A stretch of DNA of 64,000 nt from Shewanella japonica. Lineage in GTDB: Bacteria; Pseudomonadota; Gammaproteobacteria; Enterobacterales; Shewanellaceae. The stretch is taken from the NCBI RefSeq assembly GCF_002075795.1, contig NZ_CP020472.1, positions 1,347,001 through 1,411,000 of the forward strand. Direction: 5' to 3'. The notes below the pieces were generated by a model. The model saw nothing but the letters and a program-made list of their open reading frames with translations, searched no databases and was not told the DNA's origin. Each line of letters opens with the position of its first letter. Position 1 is the stretch's first letter. A program made the translations under genes and the position numbers. This document shows positions 1 to 9,700 of the stretch, piece after piece.

Positions 1-781
1 CATTGAACAAGAACCAGAAACCAGCAAACACTAGCATGTAGTAAATCACCACTGGTTTTTTAAGCTCGTTTAAGGCATCACGCCATAGGGCTTCTTGTTT
101 AATTTCGCCAGATTTAATTTTACGATTTCGCTCAAGACGTTCTTCTTTTCCTGGCTCTTTATAAGCTAATAGAAATAAAAAGTTTAACGAGATAATGGCT
201 GCACAGGCATAAAACACATTATCCCAAGATAATTGGCGCATATGCACAGCAACTAGCGGACCTAAGAACCCACCAATATTAACAACTTGGTAGAATATAC
301 CCCAAGCCATTGAGGTGTTTTGTCTGCCAGTGGATAGCACTAAGGTACCTTGAATACCCGGTTTAAAAATACCTGTACCCGCCGCCAGCAAAATGGCGCC
401 AAAGAGGAAACCATAAAAGCTTGGGAAGAAAGCCATGACAAGATAGCCAGCGATTTTAATTATCGTAGAGGCAAAAATGGTTTCTTTGTAACCAACGCGA
501 TCTGATATGCCGCCCGTAAAGACAGGTATGAAGGTTTGCATGAAGGCCCAAATTGCGATGATCACACCATAATCGCTAAGGCTAATACCTAAGCCACCTT
601 CAGAGGTGGGGGCTTTTGCATAAAGACCAGCACTGGCCTTTACACCGTAGTATGCGATACGTTCAACCAGCTCCATGCCGCCGACGATCCAAAAAATATA
701 ACTCAGGCTGGCAATCGATGCCCACATCCCAAGTTGTTTTACTTCACTGAGGTCGTTACCTGAGTGTGAATTTTCACTCAT
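1..781 (-). CDS. MFS transporter, POT-like (partial, C-terminus beyond the window)
   Basis: The gene starts at an ATG at 781 preceded by AGGTGAG and runs off the left edge, so only about 260 N-terminal residues are visible. They contain several hydrophobic membrane segments and a major-facilitator motif A (GGISDRVGYK, near residue 90) in the first cytoplasmic loop. The segment WGIFYQVVNIGGFLGPL resembles the FYxxINxG signature of proton-dependent oligopeptide (POT/PTR2) transporters. Function is therefore inferred as proton-coupled uptake at the inner membrane, possibly of peptides; the substrate cannot be read. It lies alone upstream of an unrelated minus-strand operon. Confidence 0.75.
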   Translation of the reverse strand, partial: MSENSHSGNDLSEVKQLGMWASIASLSYIFWIVGGMELVERIAYYGVKASAGLYAKAPTSEGGLGISLSDYGVIIAIWAFMQTFIPVFTGGISDRVGYKETIFASTIIKIAGYLVMAFFPSFYGFLFGAILLAAGTGIFKPGIQGTLVLSTGRQNTSMAWGIFYQVVNIGGFLGPLVAVHMRQLSWDNVFYACAAIISLNFLFLLAYKEPGKEERLERNRKIKSGEIKQEALWRDALNELKKPVVIYYMLVFAGFWFLFN

Positions 782-1087
782 ATCTCACCTTTTATTATGA
801 TTATTATTAACATTAAGCTGGCAGACACTTTACCTAATTTGAAACAAAATACAAAAGAACTGTGATAAAAATTGCGCTTTATATTGAATGTTAAATCTTT
901 GAGGGGCAGATTGGCGTCATGCGAGGGCTACACAATTGAAATATGGACTGATTATTGCGCAGGTTGCTGCTTTTTTAATTATGGATAACCGTTCTTCAAA
1001 TTATTTTTTAACCACTTAGGCACGATTTGTTATGAAGTAAAAAAGCGGTAACAACCAATCCATGGCTAATGAAGCGGCAACTGGGTG
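782..1087. other. intergenic region, 306 bp
   Basis: No gene seen. It must hold the promoter of the minus-strand transporter and the 3' end of the 1088-5406 operon, but I find no convincing sigma-70 hexamers or strong terminator. Confidence 0.5.
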
Positions 1088-2332
1088 TTAGAAATACCAT
1101 CTAGTGGCTAATTGCCACTGCTGCTCTAGCATCTCTTTGGGTAAACCTTGTTCAACTCTGGCATCACGAGTCGCGTCTATACGGTTATATTCAGTTTGGA
1201 TAAACCAGCTTTTTTGTAAACGATATTGATACGACAAGGTGAGGGCATTGCCTTGTTCATTATTGTTATCGTCGAACGTGGCATCATTGTCTGATACCTC
1301 AAAATCTTCTGCTCGAATAGTTAGGCGATGTTTATCCCAACGTTTAGTTAATAAAACAAAGGCGGCTTGATAGTCATTATTAACCACATCTAAAGCTTCT
1401 GGTGACTGCATCAACGTGCTGCCATACATGATTTGGCTGATGAGTTCGATTTGGTAGGGTAAACGCCATTTGACACCAGCATGAGTAAACTTTGTCAGCC
1501 AAGCATATTGGCCATTCTTAAAGACGAGAGTATTGGCATTGTTATCATAATAACCTAATGACACTTCGCCATTTCCTTTAAATCGCCATTGACCATGTAC
1601 GTGATAACCAAAACGATCATCTAGTTCGATAAAAGGATCTGATTCATCGGCCTGATCATCTAAACTGCCTCCTGCTAAGCTGGGCATATTACTTAACGGC
1701 AAGGATTCATGGAGTAAGGTTTGACGGGAGCTGAGTGTCCAACCATGCCAAGCGAGCATGGCGCCAGCGGTATCATTATATTGGAATAAAGCTGCAGATA
1801 AGGCTAAGTCATGTTTTGAGTTATGGAATTTTCCTAAGCGCTCAAGGGTGAGTTCTGCACCAAGATGGCGAAACTCCTCACCTAACCAGCTGTTTATCGC
1901 CGAATAGCTTAATGTATAAGGGGACGACCAAGCTGTGGCGATATTTTCCAGAGAAATATCAGGGTACATTAAGCCTAATCGACCTTTTAACCTAAGGCCA
2001 TTTTGCCAGGGCAAACTGCGATAATTTAAAAATGCTTCGGTAATACCAATATCATTACGGGTATTATCAAGATAACCATTGGCTGTCACATGCGCTGAAA
2101 ATGCGTTTTCCCAATCCACTTTATAGGTCAGGCCAACTTGGGAAAGTGATAATTGAGTGCCGTCATCAAAGCGAAATTTTCCTAAGCCACCATCGACATA
2201 AGATTCAGTGCCATCTGTGTAACTGGCTCTTACATCAATCAGGCCTGAAAAGTGATGTTCTGCAGCAGTGGCTGAATGACAAGCTAAACATAAAATACAA
2301 ATCCATTTTCCTGTTCTTTTCCAATATTTCAT
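1088..2332 (-). CDS. predicted outer-membrane beta-barrel protein (porin-like)
   Basis: This 414-residue protein has a Lys/Arg start and a hydrophobic core ending near ATAAEHH, which fits a Sec signal peptide. The mature part alternates polar and aromatic residues in short strands (RLGLMYP, HGQWRF, SLGYYDN, LSYQYRL, FIQTEYN) and ends in WYF; a C-terminal aromatic is the usual BAM recognition signal of outer-membrane barrels. I do not recognise a named family. It lies 42 bp downstream of the GGDEF-EAL gene on the same strand and is probably co-transcribed with it and the cupredoxin-like gene. Role is unknown; it could be the channel or surface output of that signalling unit. Confidence 0.65.
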   Translation of the reverse strand: MKYWKRTGKWICILCLACHSATAAEHHFSGLIDVRASYTDGTESYVDGGLGKFRFDDGTQLSLSQVGLTYKVDWENAFSAHVTANGYLDNTRNDIGITEAFLNYRSLPWQNGLRLKGRLGLMYPDISLENIATAWSSPYTLSYSAINSWLGEEFRHLGAELTLERLGKFHNSKHDLALSAALFQYNDTAGAMLAWHGWTLSSRQTLLHESLPLSNMPSLAGGSLDDQADESDPFIELDDRFGYHVHGQWRFKGNGEVSLGYYDNNANTLVFKNGQYAWLTKFTHAGVKWRLPYQIELISQIMYGSTLMQSPEALDVVNNDYQAAFVLLTKRWDKHRLTIRAEDFEVSDNDATFDDNNNEQGNALTLSYQYRLQKSWFIQTEYNRIDATRDARVEQGLPKEMLEQQWQLATRWYF

Positions 2333-2374
2333 CCGCGTACCTTATTGATTTATTTATTACGGATTAGTGACGTG

Positions 2375-4726
2375 TTAACGGTATTTTGATTGTGCTAACC
2401 ATTGGGTTAACTTTTCGGCATCAACGGGTTTTGACAAGTAAAAGCCTTGGCCCATTTCACAGCCTCGCTGGGTTAACCATTTGAGAGAACCTTCATCTTC
2501 AATGCCTTCAGCCACCACTTTTAAGCCTAAGTTATGGGCAAGCTGCAAGGTTGAACTGACAATAATTTTATCATCTTCACTGCTCATCAAGTTTTGCACA
2601 AATGACTTGTCAATTTTTAGCTCATCCACGGGAAGTTGTTTTAGCTGGGCTAAAGAGGAGTAGCCAGTACCATAATCATCAATTGATAGCTTAAGCCCAT
2701 GCTGTTTGAGCTCTGTAAGTTGCTTGATGGCATGTTCAGGGTCGGCAACAACGGCATCCTCGGTGATCTCTAGCGTTAATGCTTCGATAGGCACTTTCTT
2801 ATCTTTAATCATTTGCAAAATATGCTGGCAAAATTGATCATCCTTTAAATTCTCAGCTGAAATATTGATTGCTATGGACAACTCAACTCCTTGTTGTTGC
2901 CATAGTAGGTATTGGTCTAGCGCTTGATTGATTACCCAGTTCGTTAGAGCATTCATTTGTCCCATTTTTTCAGCGATAGGAATAAAGCTATCTGGCGGGA
3001 TCATGCCTCTTATCGGATGTTGCCAACGAACCAATGCCTCTACATGGGTTACTTTATTGAGCTTGAGGTTCAGCTTAGGTTGGTAAAATAACACTAGCTC
3101 ATCTTGCTCAATTGCCGGTTTTAGGTCGTTGACTAATTGCAGTCTGTCTACGGTATTAACATCAATTTGCTGGTGGTAAATCTGTAAATGTTGATGATGT
3201 TTCTTCGCATACTGTAAGGCGGTGTCGGCTTGGCGTAATAGTGTTTCGAGATCACTTGGGTAATAAACAAAACTGATGCCGATAGTGGTTTGTAAATGCA
3301 ACGAAATGTCTTGATAGCAGTAATTGGCTTCAACAGTTTGTTGGACATGATTAATTAATGCGGTAAGTGATATTTGCTCTGTGTGCTCAATAGCAAGGAC
3401 AAATTCATCGCCGTTAATACGGCAGACGAGATCTATTTCATCAAAGCTTGCTAATCGACGGCCAACTTCTGTGATCACCATATCGCCAACAACATGACCT
3501 AAGGTACCGTTGATTTCAGTCATACGACGAATATTAATCAGGCATATTGCTAATGGAGATTTGCTTTCGAACCAGCTCGAGGTGATGCGGATTAACTCGT
3601 TTTTATTACCTAGATTGGTCAGTGGGTCATGGTAGGCTTGAAAGGCGATTTTGTTTTCACGGCTTAATATGGCTTGTTGCATGGCAGTGATTTCTTCAGC
3701 GAGTTCTTTCATCTCTGCACTGTTGCCAACTTCTACCTTTGAATTGTAATTACCTTTTGCAATAAATCGAGCTTGTTTTATCAATAATGTAAGTGGCTTA
3801 GTGACACCTCGAGCAATAATGTAGGCCACAAATAGTGACATCGGCAACATTAATAAAATCAATAATAATTGTTGAAACCAATGATCTTGTGCTGATTCAA
3901 GCGCAGCATTGCGACTCAAATACATAAAGGCATGTAGTTGAACATTGTCTTGGCTATCACGCTTAACCTCACCTAAATCTGATTGCCATAAAATGTATTC
4001 ATCATTGGTTTGATCGTGTTCAATAAAGTCACTGATGACTTGATGGTCTTCGTGGGTGAATCTGGTATTGGAGAGGCTAATTAATTGGTTACTTTTTTCA
4101 GATGTGAGCAAAAATCCAGTGTTCAAGCCGGTTTGCTCCGATAACGAATGCGTTAACTCGTCGCCAATAATAAAGCCAAAGCCCACCCAGCCAATAATGT
4201 TTGCTGCGCCACTGGTTAATGGTGAAAACCTTAACTGATAAACATGCTCGCCAAGAGGGTATATGGGGCTATTGGTTTCAAATTCTGTTGCGAGCGGGAA
4301 TCTAAATGGCTGACCTTGCTCTGGTCCAACATTAACTTTGCCTTTGTTAGGTCCTTTTGCTGTCGTTAACAGCTCGCCAATCACATTCCCTTGATGATCA
4401 ACTGCAATAGCTAAATCTGCATTGATGCGTTTTCGATGATTATTTAATGCCACCAAAAAACTGCGGCTGTCGCCATCAATAAAAATATCTTTAAGGCCAA
4501 AGTCTTTTGCAGCCGTTTCGGCAAAAGCGGATAAATAGTAATTTCGGTTGTCATATTCTGACTTAAATACCAACTCAGCTACTGATAGTTGGTTTTCTAA
4601 CTGCTGTTTTTCTAAACGTTTATTCGAATAGTAATTAATGGCAAAAGAAATAGCTTGAACAGCTATTAATAACACCATGAAAAAGGTGAATATACGAGTT
4701 TGAATACTATTGAACGTATTTCGCAT
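2375..4726 (-). CDS. membrane sensor with HAMP, GGDEF and EAL domains (probable c-di-GMP phosphodiesterase)
   Basis: The 783-residue protein has a transmembrane helix at about 12-30, a periplasmic Cache-like region to about 285, a second helix near 290-308 (LLILLMLPMSLFVAYIIA), a HAMP linker, GGDEF from about 365 and EAL from about 530 to the end. The cyclase signature is changed to INGDEF (Asn for the first Gly), so the GGDEF domain may be inactive or regulatory. The EAL domain keeps EALVRW, the DDYGTGYSSL loop and the Lys of ELKIDKSF, as active phosphodiesterases do. Its ATG overlaps the stop of the upstream cupredoxin-like gene by 1 bp, indicating translational coupling. A copper- or redox-linked signal is an inference from that neighbour only. 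Confidence 0.88.
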   Translation of the reverse strand: MRNTFNSIQTRIFTFFMVLLIAVQAISFAINYYSNKRLEKQQLENQLSVAELVFKSEYDNRNYYLSAFAETAAKDFGLKDIFIDGDSRSFLVALNNHRKRINADLAIAVDHQGNVIGELLTTAKGPNKGKVNVGPEQGQPFRFPLATEFETNSPIYPLGEHVYQLRFSPLTSGAANIIGWVGFGFIIGDELTHSLSEQTGLNTGFLLTSEKSNQLISLSNTRFTHEDHQVISDFIEHDQTNDEYILWQSDLGEVKRDSQDNVQLHAFMYLSRNAALESAQDHWFQQLLLILLMLPMSLFVAYIIARGVTKPLTLLIKQARFIAKGNYNSKVEVGNSAEMKELAEEITAMQQAILSRENKIAFQAYHDPLTNLGNKNELIRITSSWFESKSPLAICLINIRRMTEINGTLGHVVGDMVITEVGRRLASFDEIDLVCRINGDEFVLAIEHTEQISLTALINHVQQTVEANYCYQDISLHLQTTIGISFVYYPSDLETLLRQADTALQYAKKHHQHLQIYHQQIDVNTVDRLQLVNDLKPAIEQDELVLFYQPKLNLKLNKVTHVEALVRWQHPIRGMIPPDSFIPIAEKMGQMNALTNWVINQALDQYLLWQQQGVELSIAINISAENLKDDQFCQHILQMIKDKKVPIEALTLEITEDAVVADPEHAIKQLTELKQHGLKLSIDDYGTGYSSLAQLKQLPVDELKIDKSFVQNLMSSEDDKIIVSSTLQLAHNLGLKVVAEGIEDEGSLKWLTQRGCEMGQGFYLSKPVDAEKLTQWLAQSKYR

Positions 4727-5406
4727 TAATATCCATCCAGAAAGTCAAAGTCATCCAAACTTTGTTGAGTTGGGATGTCGTCCATTGATGCAGTTATTTG
4801 TATGGTTAATGCCTCTGCTAAAGGCGTTGTTATCGTCTGGCTAAATTGATTGTTATCTGCCCGTAATTGCGGGTGCCAGACAACGAGTTGATATTCAGAA
4901 TCAGGTAGCTCATCGAATGTGACGTTACCATTTGAATCAGTCACGCCGTAATAAGGAGTATCGACCACCAACACATGTCCGCTCATCCAGTCATGGATGT
5001 TACACCCCATTGAAATGTGGCCTGCTTGATCAAATAACATATCTTGTTGAGTGCTATCTTTGCGTAGTTTAAACGAAAAGCGTTTGGGGCCTGATGCCGA
5101 ATAAATGTGGTGAGTAATATCATCATCATTAACAAATTTGAGTTGGTAACCTTGTTGAATAACCGTGATATATGGGCTGAACTGTTTGTTTTCTTGATGT
5201 ATTTCAATTGGAGGCTGAGTTGATTCAGGGGCTATCTTTTTTGCTGAAGAGGGAGAGGTAGGAGTGAGATATACTACCATATTTGCCATAGGAGTATGGT
5301 TACTGTTGACGAGACTAAATTGTTGACTCATGACGGGCCAACTTAGGGTAGCGCAGCACAAGATGCCCGCCGTTATCAAGGACTTTACTGCTATGACTGT
5401 GTTCAC
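4726..5406 (-). CDS. secreted cupredoxin-like (methylamine utilization-type) protein
   Basis: The start chosen is GTG at 5406, with AGAGG five bases upstream; another in-frame GTG at 5424 lacks a good ribosome site. The 226-residue product has a signal peptide ending near PVMSQQ. A plastocyanin-like fold is suggested by possible copper ligands: His in DDITHHIYSASG, then Cys, His and Met in SMGCNIHDWMSGH. A C-terminal SpaA/carboxypeptidase-regulatory-like segment follows (YYGVTDSNGNVTFDELPDSEYQLVV split over strands). Such proteins are often labelled methylamine utilization protein, but no mau genes are nearby. It is the first gene of the three-gene set with the GGDEF-EAL sensor and the outer-membrane protein. 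Confidence 0.72.
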   Translation of the reverse strand: MNTVIAVKSLITAGILCCATLSWPVMSQQFSLVNSNHTPMANMVVYLTPTSPSSAKKIAPESTQPPIEIHQENKQFSPYITVIQQGYQLKFVNDDDITHHIYSASGPKRFSFKLRKDSTQQDMLFDQAGHISMGCNIHDWMSGHVLVVDTPYYGVTDSNGNVTFDELPDSEYQLVVWHPQLRADNNQFSQTITTPLAEALTIQITASMDDIPTQQSLDDFDFLDGY

Positions 5407-5545
5407 TCTGACCTCTAGTATCACGTTGGTTGATTAATTAACCTGTTGATAAAAGTGTTGCCTTTTATTAAGCACACTATGACTGAGTATAATAAGAACG
5501 AAGTTAAGCTTATAATATTTCACAAAATAAAGATATTTTCATAAC

Positions 5546-5584
5546 AAAAAATGGAATCAAAAACATGTTTTGATTCCATTTTTA
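5546..5584. terminator. bidirectional intrinsic terminator
   Basis: A 15-bp perfect stem (AAAATGGAATCAAAA / TTTTGATTCCATTTT) closes a five-base loop and has A and T runs on both sides. It sits downstream of the minus-strand SEC-C gene (5657-5992) and would end that transcript before the cupredoxin-like gene. Confidence 0.8.
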
Positions 5585-5656
5585 TTGTTCAAGCTAAAGT
5601 GGTGCTTAGTGTGTCGCTTTAAGCTGTCCTAATGAATTACTTAAGCCAAGACATGA

Positions 5657-5992
5657 TTAACCACAGCACTTTTTGTATTTTTTTCCACTGCCACAGCTGC
5701 AAGGATCGTTGCGGTTAATTTTTGCTTCGGCTGTTACTGCGGTAGGCTTATTGATAATGCCCTCTAGCTCAATAATATTTTCAGCGTTATTTTCATCAAC
5801 AGTCATGTTCGCAAACAGGTTTTTGTCATCTAGTATTTGCTGTACTTGCGCAGCTCTTTCTGCGGTTTGAACTGACAAGGTTAGTGGCTTAACTTTAGTA
5901 CCAAGCTTAGCCTGACGTTTAGTATTGTAACCACTTTCGCCATAGGCAGGTTTAGGCGTTTGACGGCCTTTGAAGAAAAATTTGTCTGACAT
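5657..5992 (-). CDS. SEC-C motif metal-binding protein (PBPRA1643 type)
   Basis: This small 111-residue protein has a basic N-terminus ([20 protein letters not shown]) and ends in the SEC-C zinc motif [19 protein letters not shown], the same Cys-x-Cys...Cys-Cys module found at the C-terminus of SecA. The overall pattern matches the short PBPRA1643-type SWIM/SEC-C proteins common in Shewanella and Vibrio. The function of this family is not established. It is a single-gene unit with its own terminator just downstream. Confidence 0.85.
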   Translation of the reverse strand: MSDKFFFKGRQTPKPAYGESGYNTKRQAKLGTKVKPLTLSVQTAERAAQVQQILDDKNLFANMTVDENNAENIIELEGIINKPTAVTAEAKINRNDPCSCGSGKKYKKCCG

Positions 5993-6245
5993 AATCGTAC
6001 CTGCCCATCTTATAAATATGAAAAATTGAATCTTTATATTGATTGACTTTTATAACGTGCAAGCTTGTTGGCTTTGATATTTGCAAACAAAGTGCTTGGT
6101 TAAGAAAGTTGAAAAATATTCTAGAGGCGATGCTTATACAGGAAATCAGAGCAATTGACTAGAAACACTTGCCAATATGCGAGTATTGTTTAGCACTTAC
6201 AAATAAAGAGCTGTGAAATAAAGAGTCATTGCGTTGTTTTGTCGG

Positions 6246-6662
6246 TTAGTGATAATTCACTTCAATGGTGTATGACAATTGCTGTTGCCCAACATTTTCA
6301 ACGTTAAGCACATCCACTTTGCCACCGACATTGATAATTGTTGCTGTTTCAGATAAAGCAAATGATTGCTGCTGATTGCCATTGGGCAGAATAGGGGTAA
6401 ATAATACGTTGGACGTGGAAGTTGGGTATACCCTCACGTTAATGGAAGACTCGCCATTACCTTGAATTTTAAATTGACCGAGTTGATTATCGGAAGTGAG
6501 GCAGCCGTTACCTTGACGGTTAAATTGATCTAACTGGCAATTAACGTTGGCTTGGTTGTATATCATTCCAAGATCCATTGGTCGAATTTGCTCAATAGAC
6601 ACAGGGGTCACTAAGTTAAAATGGGCTTGTGAAACGGCAACCACCAACATAAAGAGTGACAT
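6246..6662 (-). CDS. DUF4402-like secreted protein (minor pilin candidate)
   Basis: The 138-residue product looks like the pilin-like protein at 10910-11377: the mature start (NLVTPVSIEQIRPMDLG) parallels its NLIYPITVSETTQMEFG, both have a Cys pair around a short insert, and both end in a YTI/YTL-x-V-x-Y strand, as expected for DUF4402 beta-sandwich proteins. It is the last gene after the usher, 84 bp downstream. The ATG at 6662 gives a signal peptide without any positive n-region (MSLFMLVVAVSQA), which is odd. A better n-region (MWKQIK) lies just upstream in another frame, so a small frameshift or sequencing error is possible. Confidence 0.65.
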   Translation of the reverse strand: MSLFMLVVAVSQAHFNLVTPVSIEQIRPMDLGMIYNQANVNCQLDQFNRQGNGCLTSDNQLGQFKIQGNGESSINVRVYPTSTSNVLFTPILPNGNQQQSFALSETATIINVGGKVDVLNVENVGQQQLSYTIEVNYH

Positions 6663-6746
6663 GCTTTATTTGTTTCCACATCAATAAATCCATAATTTAT
6701 TCTAGTTGTTGCTGAATAAATGCGCACTTATTTATCTTGTTTTGGT

Positions 6747-9700
6747 TTAACGAGAAATGGTTTGTGTGGCGAGGGTCACATATTCACCTGGCTTCAGTTC
6801 GATTGGTGTGGCTTGGCGTTGTTTATTGATTTCAATTTGATAGCGACCGGGTACCAGTTGCTCAAAGATAAACACTCCATCGTACTCTACTCGGGCATGA
6901 TATTGATTATCAGCGTCATCAATTAACGTCACCAGCACACCTTTTGCCGCAACCCCATCATCATAAAATATCTCGCCATCTAGCTCTGCAGTAAATAACA
7001 CAGGAAATAGCACTTCGGCTACATTCCCTGGATGAGCGTTTACTAATAAAATGCTGTTTTGAGGCAGTAAAAATGGGTCAGGTAGTGATTGCTCATTTAG
7101 CACAAGGCGATGTGGTCTTGAAGTTTGTATGTGGGTAATTAATAACTGGCCGCGCTCATCCGTTGCGCTATCAGCTTGACTATGGCCTGAAAAACGTAGA
7201 CCACTGAGTGGTAATTCATCTTCATCATATAGGCCGTTGTTGTTGTCATCTTGAAAAGCGATAATTTTTACACTTCCAGTATTTAAATGGCTAACTCTGT
7301 CGAGTAACCAAGTGTTATCGGGTGCAATTAATAGCGCAGAACTACTCCACTTAAATTGTGCAAACCAATCACCTTCAGAGTCATTTTCTAATGTCAGCCT
7401 TAAGGTAGTGGTATCTAAAAAATAAGATAAAGAGTTTCTCACCGTAACTTCTGCTAATGCCATTGGTTGGTAACGAACTTCAAACTGATAGTTACTTTGC
7501 TCGCTTAAAGACGTACTGGCATTAGACACTAACTGGGTGAGTTCTGTTGTGGGCAGCAGTGCAATATCTGCATAGCTACGTAAGTACCAGTCGGAGACTC
7601 GACCTGAAAGGGCTAATCGATTGGCCCAACGTTGTGTATCGGCGATGTTTTGCCAACTTAACTCGTTACTCAATGCTAGGTGCTGAAACTGGCCTGCTAC
7701 AGTTGCTCCAAGGTAAATACTGTCTGTACCAAAGTTTTGTTCTTGCCATGAGCCATTGAGCCCCCAGCTCATATTCGTGTGGTCTAGGTTGCCATTCACA
7801 TTAATATTGGCCAGTTGTTTTACTTGGTTATTTGGATTCTCCCATGATTCAAAGTCTTGGTAGTGTGCCCATTCTGCTTGCCAGTCAATTAGGCTATTAC
7901 TCCCTTGGGCAATAATGTTAGCTGCTGTTCCAGTTTCATTTCCTGTGAGATTAAGTTGCCAGACACTGTTGTCGGTTAACATACTTAAAGTCAAAGAAGG
8001 GTTAAACAGCCATTTGTTATCACTAACCTGTTGCTCAATTAAGGCAATACCAGCCGAGAAGTTATCAGATACCGCCCAGTTTGCACTCGCATAAACTTGT
8101 TTTAAATCATCTTGCTCTCGTTGCATCACGCCAAAGTTCATTCCGAAGCTGTCGGCTTGCATTAAAGAAGGGTCGAGCAGTTTACTAAAGGACTCTGTTC
8201 GTGTTTCACCATTTGGCCCAAATAAACGTAATTGGTATTGGTTAGTTCCAATATAATAGGGGACTTGTTCAAAGCGATATTGTCCATTGTCACCAACACG
8301 TTGGACACTGATTAAACCGCCATTTCGGTATAATTCAACATCCCACCCTGGCTCTAACTCACCTTCAACGACAATGTATCTAATGTCATCTGAAAATGCG
8401 TCACCAGCATTAAGAATGAGACCTTCACCAGAGCTGGCGCCTGAAACCAACGCCAAGTTATGGGAGTCGATACTGCCAAGTCGATAGTATTTAACCCAAG
8501 TGTCGGCCATTGCTTTTTCTATATAGGCGTTAAATGTTTCGCCGTATTCCGACCAAGAGTAACCAGCATAGGCACTATGTCCGAGTAAATCAGTCCTTGC
8601 TTGGATAAAACCATCAACTTTCGGTTGTTGGGTTTCTATTTGTTTACGCTGCGAGACGCCGACATCTGCATGTAACGCCAAATCGCCAATCGTGGCATAT
8701 TCGCTAGTTACTTGACGCATTCTTTGTTGGTCATTGGCATTTTTTTGATGATTAAATTGCTGGTGGCGCTTTTGCCTCTCAAGCAGCTGACTAAGTGGAA
8801 CTAAGGTATTTTCATTCACCGCAAGTAACTGACGAGCATGATCAAAGTGAATTTCTAATCCCAGTATTTGCTCTACCACCTCAATATCGACATAGATGTC
8901 CCAATCATCAAAATAGACGTCAGTTGGGTTTTGATTACAATCACTATTTTGCGCAGTAAATTGCATGAGGTGTTGGCTTATATCGACAGTGTTTTCCGTG
9001 GTCAAATACCAGCCGCTCACGCTTAATGGTTGCATGTTAACTTGTAACGGTAGCATCAAATTATCGGCTAAAAATTGTATTGGCAGGTATAGGGTTGCTT
9101 TATCTTGATAGATAAAAATCTCATCGCTTAGCTGCTCAGAACCATAATTAAACTGCCCGACAAGAAATTGCTCTTCATTTGCTGCAGAGCTTGTGTAACT
9201 TCGAGTCAGTCGTCGAGAACAATTCGCTAATGCTATTTCAGGATCATTTGCTGTTGAGGCTACAGTCACTGGGGAGATAGCCTGAATGAGCTTTGGCGCG
9301 TCAGATAGTGTCACTTGTTGGCTAGTTTTTTGACTAGATTGTTGACTAAATTCTTGATTAGTTGGCAGGTTGCTAAGGCCATTAATAGGGGCTGAGTCAA
9401 TTGTTGGTGCTCTCTTGGAAGAGACTGTTTCGGGCTGAATGTTAACTTTTTTCTTGCTCTCAGAATTCACTATGATGGGTTTGACTAACGCTGAAGTAGA
9501 AGCAACAGTTAATACTGTTGATGTAAGTGCTATCGGCTTTGATGTGATAGTTAACTCAGGTTCTGGCTTAGTTGTTATTGATTCTGACGCCATTGTCTTT
9601 GATTTGGTTTGACGTTGAAATGAAGTGCTTTGCTGTAATGATGAGGTCGTTTTCGTTAACGAGTCATTGACGGTAGCTTCTTTGTCAGGGATTTCCCTTT

